Positions 6,895 to 15,271 of a DNA stretch of 64,000 nucleotides are shown here, in pieces. Every line of letters begins with the position of its first letter. The stretch's first letter is position 1. A program made the translations under genes and the position numbers. The DNA comes from an uncultured Lachnospiraceae bacterium (lineage in GTDB: Bacteria; Bacillota; Clostridia; Lachnospirales; Lachnospiraceae). The notes below the pieces were generated by a model that did no database searches, was not told the origin of the DNA, and saw only the letters and a program-made list of their open reading frames with translations. Location of the stretch: NCBI GenBank assembly GCA_947367855.1, contig CANBFE010000020.1, positions 1 to 64,000 of the forward strand, in the 5' to 3' direction.

Positions 6895-8499
6895 ATGTTC
6901 GATTACGCTTACAACAATAATTATACCATAGATGAAGAAAAAAAGCAAGATACAAACGAAAAAAATTTGTTCCTTGAAAATCTGCACCTGCTGAAAGAGA
7001 CAGAGGAAGGATACAGGCTGCTCTGCGGTGTTGGGAGTCTGCAAAAAAATTTAAGGCAGTTTGCGATAGTTTATTTGCAGACGCCACAAGGGGAATTATA
7101 TCCACAGGAAAGCGTACAAATGAGCAGACTGAATAACAGGAAAGGAACATTGGGCTTCCTCAAAGAACTGCCGAGATTTAGTGAACTTGATGAAAAAGAA
7201 ATTGAAGAAATCAAAGAAAAGATTATCGAAATTTTGAAAAAGACAAAAGAACCCGTCCTTATGGGTGCAGATGAATCCCCAGAGGGGGTTTATGATGAGG
7301 TGGTTAATAGAATCCATATCTGTTCAGAAAGAATAGAGAACAATCCAAAAGCATTCGTTTTTATAAAAGATAATGTCGGATATATCCGTACTACTTTCTT
7401 TGGTGAATTTTCAAAGAAACTGCAAGTGGGATATACCAGAAAAGAGATACTGGGGCTGCTGAAAATGTTGGGGAAACTGATAACTGATAAGGGCAGAGCC
7501 TATGATAAACGCCTGCATTTTGGAGAGGTCAATGGAAAATACTATGCTGTCAGATTACCAGAGGGCACCGTGGCGGACATAAATCAAGATATAGAGATAG
7601 TACTACCGCCGTTAGATATAGAGATACCAGAAAATACAGGGACAAATGAAAAAGATAATAATTCAAAAACTACATTTTTTGGATATTATGGAGGTAAAAA
7701 CAGAATGCACGACATGCTGAACGCCCTCATGCCGCAATCAAAAATTTACATAGAACCGTTTATTGGTTCCGGTGCAACCCTGTTGAACCGGAGCCGCAGT
7801 GAAATAGAGATTGTAAATGATTATGATCCGGCAATCGCTAACCTGTATAAGGTTATGTCAGATAAAGATATGGGAAAAGAACTTTTAGAAAAAATGCTGA
7901 GGCTTCCATATGATGAAAAGCTGTTCAATATGGCTCGTGAACACCAAAGGGAAAATTTCAAAAGTATTAACGATATTGACAAGGCTCTACTGACTTTTGT
8001 ATTGGTCAGCCAGAGTTTTAACAATACCAGAAAACAGTTTAGCAGAGGAACTTATAATACAGAATCCTATCAACGTAAGATACGCTCAAACCTTCCAAGA
8101 ATATATGAAAGGCTGCAAGGTGTTCAAGTTGATAATAAAGACGCTCGGAGTATTATAGATGAAGCAGCAGATAATCCAGACGTTCAAATGTACCTTGACC
8201 CTCCATATTTACATACGTTGAGGGGTGAAGGCGCTGATAAGGTCTATTTTAAGGAAATGGAAGGTATGGAACATATATGGATGTTAGAGACAATTAAAAA
8301 TGCCAAGTGCCGCATTCTCCTGTCTGGATACCACGCAGATAAAGACGACTTGTATGATGACTATTTGCTGCCTTATGGCTGGAAAAGTCGGGAGTTAATA
8401 AAAATAGTAAAGAGCAGCCAGAGAAAGGAAGAACGTGATATAGCCTCTGAATGGATATGGTTCAATTATGACATTCCAGATGAAGGGGGGATGGAGTAA
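6895..8499 (+). CDS. Dam-like DNA adenine methyltransferase with N-terminal extension
   Basis: This 534-residue protein has a C-terminal N6-adenine methyltransferase of the Dam/M.MjaIII class. FFGYYGGKNRM (residues 261-271) is the first motif, YIEPFIGSGATLL (285-297) binds S-adenosylmethionine, and DPPY (435-438) is the catalytic motif. Residues 1-250 are a separate region of unknown function; 150-225 could be a winged-helix or element-primase-like segment (YTRKEILGLLKMLGKLITDKG). No restriction gene is adjacent, so it is an orphan methylase. It could protect the element from host restriction or regulate its genes. Ribosome site GAGGAGG precedes the ATG, and the stop overlaps the excisionase start (TAATG), indicating coupling. 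Confidence 0.85.
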   Translation: MFDYAYNNNYTIDEEKKQDTNEKNLFLENLHLLKETEEGYRLLCGVGSLQKNLRQFAIVYLQTPQGELYPQESVQMSRLNNRKGTLGFLKELPRFSELDEKEIEEIKEKIIEILKKTKEPVLMGADESPEGVYDEVVNRIHICSERIENNPKAFVFIKDNVGYIRTTFFGEFSKKLQVGYTRKEILGLLKMLGKLITDKGRAYDKRLHFGEVNGKYYAVRLPEGTVADINQDIEIVLPPLDIEIPENTGTNEKDNNSKTTFFGYYGGKNRMHDMLNALMPQSKIYIEPFIGSGATLLNRSRSEIEIVNDYDPAIANLYKVMSDKDMGKELLEKMLRLPYDEKLFNMAREHQRENFKSINDIDKALLTFVLVSQSFNNTRKQFSRGTYNTESYQRKIRSNLPRIYERLQGVQVDNKDARSIIDEAADNPDVQMYLDPPYLHTLRGEGADKVYFKEMEGMEHIWMLETIKNAKCRILLSGYHADKDDLYDDYLLPYGWKSRELIKIVKSSQRKEERDIASEWIWFNYDIPDEGGME

Positions 8500-8708
8500 T
8501 GAAGAAAGAAGTGGAGAAAGTGCCAGTCTGGGAGAAATACACGCTCACCATTGCCGAGGCTTCTGATTATTTCAATATAGGAGAAAGCAAACTTCGGAGG
8601 TTTCTGTCAGAGCATGAAAGAGAAAGTTACATATTGATGAATGGAACAAAAGTTCTAATAAAAAGAAAGCAGTTCGAGAAAATAATTGATGGATTAGGGT
8701 CAATTTAA
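8499..8708 (+). CDS. xis: Tn916-type excisionase
   Basis: Sixty-nine residues closely resemble Tn916 Xis: PVWEKYTLTIAEASDYFNIG, then ESKLRRFL, and a C-terminal VLIKRKQFEKIID. It is a winged-helix DNA-bending protein that helps integrase excise the element. It overlaps the methyltransferase stop codon and lies 112 bp upstream of the integrase gene, with a terminator-like hairpin between. That hairpin may keep integrase transcription separate from excisionase, as expected for control of excision. Confidence 0.88.
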   Translation: MKKEVEKVPVWEKYTLTIAEASDYFNIGESKLRRFLSEHERESYILMNGTKVLIKRKQFEKIIDGLGSI

Positions 8709-8765
8709 AAATACATATTAGATAAAGAAAGTGCTTGCACTATCAGTAATTCAGCGGTATCATAA

Positions 8766-8785
8766 GCCCCCTTGAAAGAGGGGGC
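8766..8785 (+). terminator. Terminator-like hairpin between xis and int
   Basis: GCCCCC, an 8-nt loop, then GGGGGC. A short A-rich stretch rather than a T-run follows, so termination would be partial on the plus strand. Confidence 0.5.
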
Positions 8786-8820
8786 AGTAAAAAATTTTGA
8801 TTAAATGGAGGTAAAATAAT

Positions 8821-10035
8821 ATGAGCAAGGATAATAAAAGAAGAGACAGCAAAGGCCGTATATTGAGGACAGGTGAGCAGCAGAGACAGGATGGAAAGTT
8901 TATGTATGCCTATCGTGGCAGAGACAATAAGATGCACTATGTTTACAGTTGGAAACTGGAGCCAACTGATAAACTGCCAGCTGGTAAAAGGGAATGCAAA
9001 GCATTGAGGGAACTGGAAAAAGAGATTGAAAAATCTCTCAATGAGGAAGTGGCATACCACGGTGGGGATGTCACTGTGTTAGGACTGGCAGAAAGATATA
9101 TCTCTTTGAAAACGGGGGTGCGTCACAATACGGCAGCTGGTTACAAGACCGTCCTTAACCTGCTGAAAAGAGATATATTTGGAAGTAAACGCATTGATGA
9201 AGTGAAGGTATCGGATGCGAAGGAATGGCTGATAAAATTACAGCAGGGTGGAAAGCATTATAGCAGTATTCATACTATCCGTGGGGTTCTTCGCCCGGCT
9301 TTCCGTATGGCAGTCGAGGACGATCTGCTAAAGAAAAATCCCTTTGACTGGGAGCTGTCTACGGTAATCGTCAATGACAGCGTAAAAAGGGAGGCTGTCA
9401 CGCCGAAACAGGAAAGACTGTTCCTTGATTTTATAAAAGGAGACAAACATTATTCGCAATATTATGAAGGGGTGTATATCCTCTTCAAGACCGGCATGAG
9501 GATTTCAGAGTTTTGTGGTCTTACTCTGGATGATATAGATATGGAGAATAGAAAAATAAAAATACACCACCAGCTTCAAAGGACAAGGGAAGGTGTATAC
9601 TTGATTGAAGATACTAAAACGACATACGGGGAGAGGATTTTGCCAATGAGCGAAGGAGTATACCAGTGTTTCCAAAAGCTGATTAAAAAACGTAAGAAAT
9701 GGAAAGTTGAGCCAATGGTAGATGGAAAGGCCGGCTTTCTGGTGCTGGATAAAAACGGTATGCCCTACCTTGCGTTACACTGGGAAAAAAGGTTTGAGTA
9801 TGCTTTAGGCAAGTATAACAGGATATTCAAGGAAGAACTGCCGATAATCACGCCCCACATTTGCAGGCATACATATTGTACCAACATGGCAAAGGCGGGT
9901 ATCAGTCCGAAGTCACTGCAATATCTCATGGGCCATTCGGATATTGCGACAACTCTTGGATATTACACACATTATAAATTCAATGACGTAGAAAAGGAAG
10001 TGAGGGAGTTGGAAAGAAGACTCTCCGGCGAGTAA
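8821..10035 (+). CDS. int: Tn916-family tyrosine integrase
   Basis: At 404 residues this matches the Tn916 Int length (405). The N-terminal arm-binding domain (RRDSKGRILRTGEQQRQDGK) is followed by the core-binding domain (about 85-170) and the catalytic domain. Catalytic residues seen: R227 in TGMRISE, H346 and R349 in PHICRH, H372 in MGHSD and the nucleophile Tyr near 382 in GYYTH. Ribosome site GGAGG precedes the ATG. It cuts and joins the element at the phosphatase gene start. A related integrase remnant lies at the left end of the window, so at least two elements have used this site. A terminator follows. Confidence 0.93.
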   Translation: MSKDNKRRDSKGRILRTGEQQRQDGKFMYAYRGRDNKMHYVYSWKLEPTDKLPAGKRECKALRELEKEIEKSLNEEVAYHGGDVTVLGLAERYISLKTGVRHNTAAGYKTVLNLLKRDIFGSKRIDEVKVSDAKEWLIKLQQGGKHYSSIHTIRGVLRPAFRMAVEDDLLKKNPFDWELSTVIVNDSVKREAVTPKQERLFLDFIKGDKHYSQYYEGVYILFKTGMRISEFCGLTLDDIDMENRKIKIHHQLQRTREGVYLIEDTKTTYGERILPMSEGVYQCFQKLIKKRKKWKVEPMVDGKAGFLVLDKNGMPYLALHWEKRFEYALGKYNRIFKEELPIITPHICRHTYCTNMAKAGISPKSLQYLMGHSDIATTLGYYTHYKFNDVEKEVRELERRLSGE

Positions 10036-10062
10036 CGGGCATGAGGGTTTTACCTCTGGGAT

Positions 10063-10095
10063 AGGTAAAAAAGAGGTCATTTTACCTTTTTTTTA
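10063..10095 (+). terminator. Intrinsic terminator of int
   Basis: AGGTAAAA (10,063-10,070) pairs with TTTTACCT (10,080-10,087), followed directly by a run of T. Confidence 0.75.
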
Positions 10096-10210
10096 CCTAT
10101 TTTGGAGGACAAGATATAGGAAGATATGCTATGATATAGGACATAGAGAGTTTTTGAGGTCAGAGAGAAAACCTTGAAAACATAAGGAAAAACGAGGATA
10201 TACCGAGATA

Positions 10211-10260
10211 TAAGGAGATATGGAAACCATGATAAAAATATTATTTGTTTGCCACGGCAA
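10211..10260 (+). other. Right attachment-site copy (att) in the LMW-PTP gene
   Basis: This matches 445-493. Upstream of its end the codons are AT-rich like the element; directly after 10,260 the same reading frame becomes GC-rich (ATCTGCCGCAGCCCAATGG). So the first 11 codons of the phosphatase appear to be supplied by the element and the rest by the host. Confidence 0.75.
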
Positions 10261-10696
10261 CATCTGCCGCAGCCCAATGGCTGAATTTGTTATGAAAGAT
10301 CTGGTTGAAAAAGCAGGGCTTTCCGCCCAGTTCCACATTGCCTCCGCCGCCACCAGTACAGAGGAGATCTGGAACGGTGTAGGCAATCCCATCTACCCAC
10401 CTGCCAGGCAGAAGCTGGCTGAGAACGGCATCAGCTGCCAGGGCAAGCGCGCTGTCCAGCTTACAGCCTCCGATTACGGAAAATACGATTACCTCATCGG
10501 CATGGACAGCGCCAATATCCGCAACATGCACCGAATGCTGGGCGGCGACCCTGAGGGGAAAATCTCCAGGCTGCTATCCTTCACAGGTTCGGAACGGGAT
10601 ATCTCCGATCCCTGGTACACCGGCGATTTTGACGCCACCTTCCGGGACGTAATGGACGGCTGCCAGGCTTTGCTGAAACATCTGCAGGAGGCTTAA
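10229..10696 (+). CDS. Low-molecular-weight protein tyrosine phosphatase
   Basis: This cytoplasmic phosphatase of 155 residues has the P-loop CHGNICRS (Cys8 nucleophile, Arg14, Ser15) and the general acid Asp in DPWY near residue 125. It removes phosphate from tyrosine, or arginine in YwlE-type members. In Firmicutes such enzymes control capsule kinases or stress proteins. Start 10,229 fits the family N-terminus and lies 11 bp from AAGGAG; the ATG at 10,220 is too close. The 5' end lies inside the att repeat, so insertion kept the reading frame but replaced the native promoter. Downstream is a strong terminator shared with the convergent chemoreceptor gene. Confidence 0.92.
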   Translation: MIKILFVCHGNICRSPMAEFVMKDLVEKAGLSAQFHIASAATSTEEIWNGVGNPIYPPARQKLAENGISCQGKRAVQLTASDYGKYDYLIGMDSANIRNMHRMLGGDPEGKISRLLSFTGSERDISDPWYTGDFDATFRDVMDGCQALLKHLQEA

Positions 10697-10740
10697 TGCC
10701 TTTTCCCGGCGCATCCGCCCAGTAGTAACAGGACTGCAAA

Positions 10741-10764
10741 AAAGGGGGCGTGTTATCCCCCTTT
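10741..10764. terminator. Bidirectional terminator between convergent genes
   Basis: AAAGGGGG, an 8-nt loop and CCCCCTTT. It has A-run and T-run flanks on opposite sides, so it can serve the phosphatase gene (plus) and the methyl-accepting protein gene (minus). Confidence 0.8.
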
Positions 10765-10773
10765 CTGTTCCTG

Positions 10774-11712
10774 CTATATATTTGTATCCTTGACGATGGG
10801 CGCTATCTGGGACAGCATATTATCCACATCCTCAAACATGGCACTTTTTGTGGTCCCCAGGCGGTTTGCACGTTCAATATGCTTTACCACCTCCTGGTAC
10901 TGATTTCTTATTCTGTCAAAAAACTGGCAGATCAACTGCAGATTGCTCTGAGAGCTTTCTATTACGCTGGAGATCTCTGACTGCACGGAAGATGCCCCTT
11001 CCGCTGCTGCCGATATCAGCTGAAAAGATTCCGATGTGCTGTTTACCACATCAACGCCCTGTCCAAGGGTCTGTTGTGACGTCGTAATGCTGTCGCTGAG
11101 CTGGTTTGCGCCGTTTTCCACATTGCAGACACCTGCGTCCACGTCGTCCGTCAGCTCCTTGATCTCCTTTGCCAGCTCCCTAACCTTCTCTGCAACTATG
11201 GCAAAACCCTTTCCCTGCTCTCCTGCCCTTGCGGCCTCAATGGAGGCATTTATGGCAAGGATATTGGTCTCATCGGCAATGGATACAATTTTATCCATGC
11301 AGCGGCGGATATCTTTCACTGCATTCTGCAGCTGTTCAAAGGTACTTTCCATGGCACTGTACGACTGCTGTACCTGTTCGGATGTTTCCTTCAGCGATTC
11401 CACCATTTCCTGGGCGCCGCATACCGTATTCGAAATTTCTGTCTTAACCTGCGCGAACTGTCCTGCAGCCTCATTGATATTGGAAAAAGACTGCCCAAAG
11501 TTCTGCAGCTGTTCCTGAAAATGGTCTGCTTCGTTCAGTACCCCTGAAAAAGAGTTCCCAACCATCCCCAGTTCGAACAGGGATTCCACCTCTTTCTGCG
11601 CAAGTTCCTTCTCGTATTCCTTCAGGCTGCCCACCACATGCAGCACAGGATAAAGACTTTTCTCGTCATGATACACCTGTCCTGATTTTTTCCGGCCCTT
11701 TTTTGAAAACAT
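10774..11712 (-). CDS. Soluble methyl-accepting chemotaxis-type signalling protein
   Basis: This 312-residue protein has no membrane segment. Residues about 70-290 form the long antiparallel coiled-coil signalling domain, with the conserved hairpin tip IVSIADETNILAINASIEAA then RAGEQGKGFAIVAEKVREL. It should bind CheA/CheW-like partners in the cytoplasm. It lacks its own sensor domain beyond about 60 N-terminal residues. The FIST-domain gene lies immediately upstream on the same strand (100-bp gap) and probably provides the sensing, so the two would form a split receptor. Ribosome site AGGAGG precedes the ATG. A chemotaxis operon is not visible in the window. Confidence 0.88.
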   Translation of the reverse strand: MFSKKGRKKSGQVYHDEKSLYPVLHVVGSLKEYEKELAQKEVESLFELGMVGNSFSGVLNEADHFQEQLQNFGQSFSNINEAAGQFAQVKTEISNTVCGAQEMVESLKETSEQVQQSYSAMESTFEQLQNAVKDIRRCMDKIVSIADETNILAINASIEAARAGEQGKGFAIVAEKVRELAKEIKELTDDVDAGVCNVENGANQLSDSITTSQQTLGQGVDVVNSTSESFQLISAAAEGASSVQSEISSVIESSQSNLQLICQFFDRIRNQYQEVVKHIERANRLGTTKSAMFEDVDNMLSQIAPIVKDTNI

Positions 11713-11812
11713 TTTTCTTCCTCCTGATCCAGTTATGCATTTCCTGTTTCAATTTCCAGTCCCCCGGATTCCATGTACTGCCGGGCACCTTCTGCCCATC
11801 CGGAACTCTGGA

Positions 11813-12868
11813 TCACTCAAATACAACACAGGTCATGGACTGATTTACAAATCGGTTGTTATAATGCTCTCCGTATCCCACCAGTCCGGCATGGCTTCCC
11901 AACGCGCCCATCTCCTGGAGATACTGCTGCATATAATTGTGCTCACAAAACAGTTTATACCGGAACAGGCAGTTTACCGAAAATACTGCAGAACGCTTGG
12001 GAAAATCCCGGTGTATTTTCTCTATGGTATCCCGGACAACAGCCCGATAATCTCCCAGTTCCAGCAAAACCAACACATCCGAATCATTCACCTGGCGGAA
12101 ACAGGCCAGGGAATTTCCGGTTACTTCCTTGATTGAAATAATGCACACGTCGTCACCGTTGATTTTACCAAAGGGATTCTTGAATGTCTGTGTCAGAATC
12201 TCCTGATCCGTCACATGGAGAATGTTTTTATAGACCTGTTTTGCCGGCTGCCCGTTCAGCGAACCGAGTATGTATTTTGCCCTGTCTGTATTGGAAGCAA
12301 TAAAACGGTAGTTTCCCAACTGATGATAAATATTTTCCTTATAAGTCTTAACCCGTCCTCTCTGGTTCTTCACCAGCCCATATGCCACAGAATCCTCATA
12401 AATCCTGCCATTGGCTGAAACTTTTCCCCCGTCTCCTGTTCCTCCCACCAGTTGAATGCCCCTTGATTTAAGGGAAGAATAAAATGTAGTCAAAACACAT
12501 GCATCGTTACCGGTGCAAAAATCAATGCATACCGTGTCCTGTCCGGAAGCGTTTACTTTGAGCAGATCCTTCTCCAGGCGGTCAATATATTTTACCGGCA
12601 TAGTGGATACCTGTTGCAAAACATTTGCCGTTGCGCTGACGCCATCCAGAAATGCTATAACACCTACTCCCTTTTCCACGATCCTGGTATCATAGCTCAT
12701 CCCGATGCACCCTATACTGGGAATCCCGGGATACAGAGACTCCAAAGCCTTTACATGCGCCTCAAACTGGGCGTTGTTTGACAACAGCATAATAAACTGG
12801 GGCCTGTCCAGGCCACGTACTGCCGCCGCCAAATCTCCGGTCTGGCTCATTCCAAAAAACTGCCTCAT
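11813..12868 (-). CDS. FIST-domain sensor protein
   Basis: These 351 residues carry FIST N and FIST C domains. The N-terminal part has LVGGTGDGGKVSANGRIYED and the C-terminal part ends with the typical GLVGYGEHYNNRFVNQSMTC. FIST domains are predicted small-ligand sensors (possibly amino acids) that work with signal transduction domains. No membrane segment is seen. It starts an operon with the methyl-accepting protein, under the promoter at 12,924-12,953. In many bacteria FIST domains are found next to chemotaxis receptors or kinases, so a two-part cytoplasmic receptor is likely. The ATG at 12,868 has AAAGGAAGG upstream. Confidence 0.88.
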   Translation of the reverse strand: MRQFFGMSQTGDLAAAVRGLDRPQFIMLLSNNAQFEAHVKALESLYPGIPSIGCIGMSYDTRIVEKGVGVIAFLDGVSATANVLQQVSTMPVKYIDRLEKDLLKVNASGQDTVCIDFCTGNDACVLTTFYSSLKSRGIQLVGGTGDGGKVSANGRIYEDSVAYGLVKNQRGRVKTYKENIYHQLGNYRFIASNTDRAKYILGSLNGQPAKQVYKNILHVTDQEILTQTFKNPFGKINGDDVCIISIKEVTGNSLACFRQVNDSDVLVLLELGDYRAVVRDTIEKIHRDFPKRSAVFSVNCLFRYKLFCEHNYMQQYLQEMGALGSHAGLVGYGEHYNNRFVNQSMTCVVFE

Positions 12869-12923
12869 ATAGCTGCCTTCCTTTCTTCTATCTGTATATC
12901 TAACATAATAGATAACAGCTATG

Positions 12924-12953
12924 ATTATACTTTAAAACATGCTCAAACGTCAA
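12924..12953 (-). promoter_or_regulatory. Promoter of the FIST/methyl-accepting operon
   Basis: Minus strand: TTGACG (12,953-12,948), 18-bp spacer, TATAAT (12,929-12,924). The start would be near 12,917, about 49 bp upstream of the FIST ATG. Confidence 0.75.
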
Positions 12954-13020
12954 CACTTATTCTGCTTTCCTTCAATAAGTTGCTCTGACCCGTCTTCCGG
13001 ACAGGCCCGATTTCCGGTAC

Positions 13021-14280
13021 TCAGTCGATCAGCGCCGGGTTTTCCTCCACCACCCAGGGCAGGCCGTACCTGTTCAGGGCCTCCATATAGGGATCCGGAT
13101 CGAACTCCTCCACATTGAATACGCCCGGTTTCTTCCAGGTCCCGTTCATCACCAGCATGGCGCCGATCATGGCGGGCACGCCGGTAGTGTAGGAGATGGC
13201 CTGGGAACCCACTTCCCGATAGCATTCCTGATGATCGCACACATTGTAGATATAAACGGATCTCTCCTTCCCGTCCTTTACCCCGGTGAAAATACAGCCG
13301 ATGTTGGTCTTGCCCACTGTGCGGGGACCAAGGGAAGCCGGATCCGGAAGCAGCGCCTTCAAAAACTGGATGGGCACAATCTCCCTGCCCTGGAACATCA
13401 CCGGATCCGTGCGCAGCATCCCCACATTCTCCAGGCATTTCATGTGGGTCAGATAGCTCTGTCCGAAGGTCATGAAAAAGCGGATGCGCTTAACGCCGGG
13501 AATGTTCTTTGCCAGGGACTCGATCTCCTCATGGTGCAGCAGATACATATCCTTTCTGCCCACCTGGGCGAAATCGTACTCCCGCTTAATTTCCATGGGC
13601 TTGGTCTCCACCCAGTGGCCGTCCTCCCAGTAGGAGCCGTTGGCGGACACCTCCCGCAGGTTAATCTCCGGATTGAAATTGGTGGCAAAGGGATAGCCGT
13701 GGTCTCCGCCGTTGCAGTCCATGATATCAATATAGTGAATCTGATCAAAATAATGCTTCAGGGCATAGGCGGAAAACACACTGGTGACTCCGGGGTCAAA
13801 GCCGGAGCCCAGAAGCGCCGTAATGCCTGCCTTTTCAAAACGTTCCTTATAGGCCCACTGCCAGGAATAATCAAAATATGCGGTAAATCCCTGTTCTTTG
13901 CATCTTTTTTCGTAAATCTCCCGCCATGCCGGGTCTTCCGTATCCTCCGCCTCATAATTGGCGGTGTCGATGTAGTCAACCCCGCAGGCCAGACAGGCAT
14001 CCATAATCGTCAGATCCTGATAGGGCAGCGCCAGGTTCAGCACGGCCTTTGGCTCTTCCCTTTTGATCAGGGCAATCAGCTCTTCCACATTGTCCGCGTC
14101 CACCCTGGCGGTGGTGATCACAGCCGCCGTCTTTCCCGCAAGCTTCTCCTTCAGGGCGTCGCATTTCTCCACCGTGCGGCTGGCGATACAGATCTCCGAA
14201 AACACATCCGCCTTCATGGCGCATTTCTGAATGGCTACGGAGGCAACGCCGCCGCAGCCGATAACTAAAATTTTAGACAT
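13021..14280 (-). CDS. Carboxynorspermidine synthase-like (saccharopine dehydrogenase family)
   Basis: These 419 residues start with a Rossmann fold (VIGCGGVASVAIQKCA) and continue as a saccharopine dehydrogenase-type reductase (DYIDTANYE, LLGSGFDPGVTSVFSAYALK). With speD, speE and the decarboxylase upstream, it fits the carboxy(nor)spermidine dehydrogenase that condenses aspartate semialdehyde with a diamine using NADPH. The product normally goes to carboxynorspermidine decarboxylase (NspC), but no nspC follows: the operon ends here. ATG 14,280 is preceded by GGAGAGAG; an earlier ATG at 14,307 is less likely. Exact substrate is inferred. Confidence 0.85.
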   Translation of the reverse strand: MSKILVIGCGGVASVAIQKCAMKADVFSEICIASRTVEKCDALKEKLAGKTAAVITTARVDADNVEELIALIKREEPKAVLNLALPYQDLTIMDACLACGVDYIDTANYEAEDTEDPAWREIYEKRCKEQGFTAYFDYSWQWAYKERFEKAGITALLGSGFDPGVTSVFSAYALKHYFDQIHYIDIMDCNGGDHGYPFATNFNPEINLREVSANGSYWEDGHWVETKPMEIKREYDFAQVGRKDMYLLHHEEIESLAKNIPGVKRIRFFMTFGQSYLTHMKCLENVGMLRTDPVMFQGREIVPIQFLKALLPDPASLGPRTVGKTNIGCIFTGVKDGKERSVYIYNVCDHQECYREVGSQAISYTTGVPAMIGAMLVMNGTWKKPGVFNVEEFDPDPYMEALNRYGLPWVVEENPALID

Positions 14281-14356
14281 TTTTCTCTCTCCGTTCTTTG
14301 TGTCCATATCCCTTTTTCAGTCCATTCCTCCGAATACTCCGATAGTTTCCTTCCGT

Positions 14357-15217
14357 TTACCCGTGAATCTCCACCTTCCGCAGCAGCTTCTCCACATAAG
14401 CAGGAAGGCAGAATGCCCCCGCGTGAAGCTTCGGGGTGTAATACCGGGTCTCAAAGCCTCTTTCCGCCCACCGGGCCGCGTCCATATCCCGCACTGGATG
14501 ATATTTTTTTGACGCAAAACCAAAGAGCCAGTGGCCGGAAGGATAGGTGGGAATATGCGCCTGGTATACCCGGCTGATGGGGAAGCTCTCCACAATGCGC
14601 TTGTGGGCGCGCATGCAGGCAGTGGCATCCGTCTCATAGAAGGGGCTTTCATGCTGATTTACCATAATGCCGTCCTCCCGCAGAGCCTTGTAGCAGTTTC
14701 CGTAGAATTCCTTGGTGAAAAGGCCTTCCCCGGGTCCGAAGGGATCCGTGGAATCCACGATGATCAAATCGTATTCGTTTTCCCGTGAACGGACAAACCT
14801 CAGGCCGTCCTCATAGTGAATATACACTCTCTCGTCGTCCAGTTTGCAGGCAGTCTGGGGCAGGTAGTCCCTGCACACCTGAATCACCTGTCTGTCGATC
14901 TCCACCAGGTCAATGTATTCGATCTCCGGGTACTTCACCAGTTCCCGCACCACGCCGCCGTCCCCTGCGCCGATGACCAGCACCCTCTGCACATGGGGAT
15001 GCACTGCCATGGGCACATGAACAATCATCTCATGGTAGATAAATTCATCCTTTTCCGTCAGCATGATATAGCCGTCCAGTGCCAGAAAGCGCCCGAACTC
15101 CGGGGATTCAAACACATCTATGCGCTGCAGATCGCTCTCGCCGCTGTATAATTGCCTGTTCACCCGTATAGACAGCTTTACGTTTGGTGTGTGCAGTTCA
15201 GAAAACCATAAATCCAT
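14357..15217 (-). CDS. speE: Spermidine synthase
   Basis: This 287-residue aminopropyltransferase transfers aminopropyl from decarboxylated S-adenosylmethionine to putrescine. The motifs VLVIGAGDGGVVRELVKYP (cofactor binding), then VEIDRQVIQVCRDYLP, and the catalytic loop DSTDPFGPGEGLF with the general-base Asp are all present. It lies between the decarboxylase and the carboxynorspermidine synthase-like gene, all in the same direction. AGGAGGT precedes the ATG at 15,217, which is better spaced than the ATG at 15,223. Length is typical. Confidence 0.95.
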   Translation of the reverse strand: MDLWFSELHTPNVKLSIRVNRQLYSGESDLQRIDVFESPEFGRFLALDGYIMLTEKDEFIYHEMIVHVPMAVHPHVQRVLVIGAGDGGVVRELVKYPEIEYIDLVEIDRQVIQVCRDYLPQTACKLDDERVYIHYEDGLRFVRSRENEYDLIIVDSTDPFGPGEGLFTKEFYGNCYKALREDGIMVNQHESPFYETDATACMRAHKRIVESFPISRVYQAHIPTYPSGHWLFGFASKKYHPVRDMDAARWAERGFETRYYTPKLHAGAFCLPAYVEKLLRKVEIHG

Positions 15218-15271
15218 AAGCATACCTCCTGTTCCGTTTTCTAAAACAACCCCCTCTACCAGGCAGCGTTC

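Larger units (their letters stand above)
494..10260 (+). mobile_element. Integrated 9.8-kb Tn916-Int-type genomic element
   Basis: The element is bounded by the two att copies and is markedly more AT-rich than the DNA to its right. It ends with an excisionase and a tyrosine integrase of the Tn916 type. I see no relaxase, coupling protein, mating-pair or replication gene, so it is not a complete conjugative element. It could be a mobilisable or satellite-like element that needs a helper, or a deleted conjugative transposon. Cargo: coiled-coil HTH protein, XRE regulator, SH3 lipoprotein, type I toxin-antitoxin, SprT-like protein, small unknown genes and an orphan adenine methyltransferase. The exact left boundary depends on where in the att repeat recombination took place. 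Confidence 0.7.

Noticed and set aside
6712..7150. Minus-strand frames over the methyltransferase start
   Set aside because: Antisense to the methyltransferase N-terminus and its leader; no ribosome site or family match.
12950..13438. Minus-strand frame considered as a remnant of nspC
   Set aside because: It overlaps the carboxynorspermidine synthase-like gene in another frame, is Gly/Arg/His-rich and shows no PLP-decarboxylase motif.
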